Shown: positions 33,056-33,466 of the stretch, piece after piece | Layout of the letters: each line of letters begins with the position of its first letter | How positions within the stretch are numbered: the stretch's first letter is position 1 | Assembly (NCBI GenBank): GCA_023260435.1 | Contig: JALQVG010000087.1 | Coordinates: forward strand, 1 to 33,466 | Length of the DNA: 33,466 bases | Direction of reading: 5' to 3' | Source: Flavobacteriaceae bacterium | GTDB lineage: Bacteria; Bacteroidota; Bacteroidia; Flavobacteriales; Flavobacteriaceae | Notes under the pieces: generated by a model | Told to the model about the DNA's origin: nothing | The model's input: only the letters and a program-made list of their open reading frames with translations | Databases searched by the model: none | Program-made: the position numbers and the translations under genes

Positions 33056-33466
33056 CGATCTAAAACATAAATTACTTGTACAGCAGAAATATAAAAAACA
33101 CTAGCCAACATCAATTTTTTGGCTGAGGCGGTGCTTCGGTCAAGAAATAATTGAACCCCATAATAACCCATAACCAATCCAAGGGAGGTAATCACCACCG
33201 CAGCATAAACAGACAACGATAGGGTTCCCGTAACACCAAAAACGGGTATGATGGCCACTAACAGCATCCAAATAATGTAGATTAAAATTAGTGCAGCCGA
33301 CGTGGTATCCTTTTTTCTAGTAGGTAATAAGGCAAATCCTCCTCGTTGATAATCTTCATCCAACATCCAAGCCAATGCCCAGAAATGAGGAAACTGCCAA
33401 AAGAATTGAACCATAAACAAGGTGCCTGGTTCTATACCAAATGAATTAGTAGCTGCCACCCAACCC
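33046..33466 (-). CDS. cyoE: protoheme IX farnesyltransferase (haem O synthase), C-terminal part
   Basis: The enzyme attaches a farnesyl chain to haem B to give haem O, the precursor of haem A for the oxidase encoded downstream. Only the last ~140 residues are in the window; the frame stays open to base 33466 and the gene continues beyond it. Recognisable parts are GWVAATNSFG at the edge, the second Asp-rich region FWQFPHFWALAWMLDEDYQRGG, then LPTRKKDTT and three C-terminal helices. The GTG at 33457-33459 is an internal Val, not a start. Its stop overlaps the subunit III start. Confidence 0.93.
   Translation of the reverse strand, partial: GWVAATNSFGIEPGTLFMVQFFWQFPHFWALAWMLDEDYQRGGFALLPTRKKDTTSAALILIYIIWMLLVAIIPVFGVTGTLSLSVYAAVVITSLGLVMGYYGVQLFLDRSTASAKKLMLASVFYISAVQVIYVLDRWI

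Noticed and set aside
33457-33459. GTG as a start of a short 137-residue protein
   Set aside because: The frame continues to the window edge with the cyoE sequence GWVAATNSF, so this codon is an internal Val of a truncated gene.
1-33466. CRISPR arrays, insertion sequences, prophage, toxin-antitoxin, restriction or other defence genes, tRNAs
   Set aside because: No repeat-spacer pattern, transposase, integrase, nuclease/methylase pair or tRNA cloverleaf was recognised on either strand; coding density leaves almost no unexplained space.

Overview
The window comes from a Bacteroidota chromosome, most likely order Flavobacteriales. The evidence is gene content: porT of the type IX secretion system, a lipoprotein-type TamA homologue (tamL), a short sigma-70 factor lacking region 1.1, a two-Nfu_N-domain NifU protein, and the Bacteroidota layout of heme-copper oxidase genes (cyoE, two subunit III genes, subunit IV, SCO, DUF420). 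Many genes also have a TAnnTTTG box, the Bacteroidota -7 promoter element, just upstream. Genes are packed tightly and almost all are core housekeeping genes. I see no insertion sequence, prophage, CRISPR array, toxin-antitoxin pair, tRNA or integrase. No gene-free stretch exceeds 300 bases; the longest lies at the left edge (1-224).

Left edge (1-224): about 130 bp of internal 16S rRNA on the minus strand. It lacks its own 5' end and resembles Firmicutes more than Bacteroidota, followed by about 95 bp I cannot identify. This looks like a chimeric contig end.

225-8037: rsmG (-) diverges from a fatty-acid desaturase and an aspartate-type aminotransferase (+). A bidirectional terminator separates these from a K+ uptake pair, trkH-trkA (-). 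Next come ubiE/menG and porT (+), then a TrmH-family rRNA methyltransferase (-).

8062-17923: a plus-strand run of tamL, fba, accD, rpsO, pnp, rpoD, rpe and ypdA. It covers outer-membrane biogenesis, glycolysis, fatty-acid synthesis, translation and RNA turnover, the housekeeping sigma factor, the pentose phosphate pathway and thiol redox. Strong intrinsic terminators follow rpsO, pnp and rpoD.

17904-22392: an atypical Nramp-family transporter (+) converges on fabD, which follows a gamma-carbonic-anhydrase-like gene (-). A NifU-like Fe-S scaffold and an MscS channel follow (+).

22412-28791 (all -): a tripartite MacAB-TolC-like export operon with a separate ATPase, two different permeases, an adaptor and an outer-membrane factor. 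tsaB (tRNA t6A) is tightly appended at its end.

28878-33466 (all -): the respiratory oxidase locus. It holds cyoE (cut by the window edge), two subunit III genes and subunit IV, then an assembly block. That block contains a SCO-like protein with no cysteine, a canonical SCO copper chaperone, a DUF420 membrane protein and a small CxxC membrane protein. The Cys-less SCO-like protein, the metal-motif-less Nramp protein, the zinc-finger-less AccD, the pnp leader structure and the chimeric edge are the observations most worth a second look. I did not find a clearly new multi-gene system.
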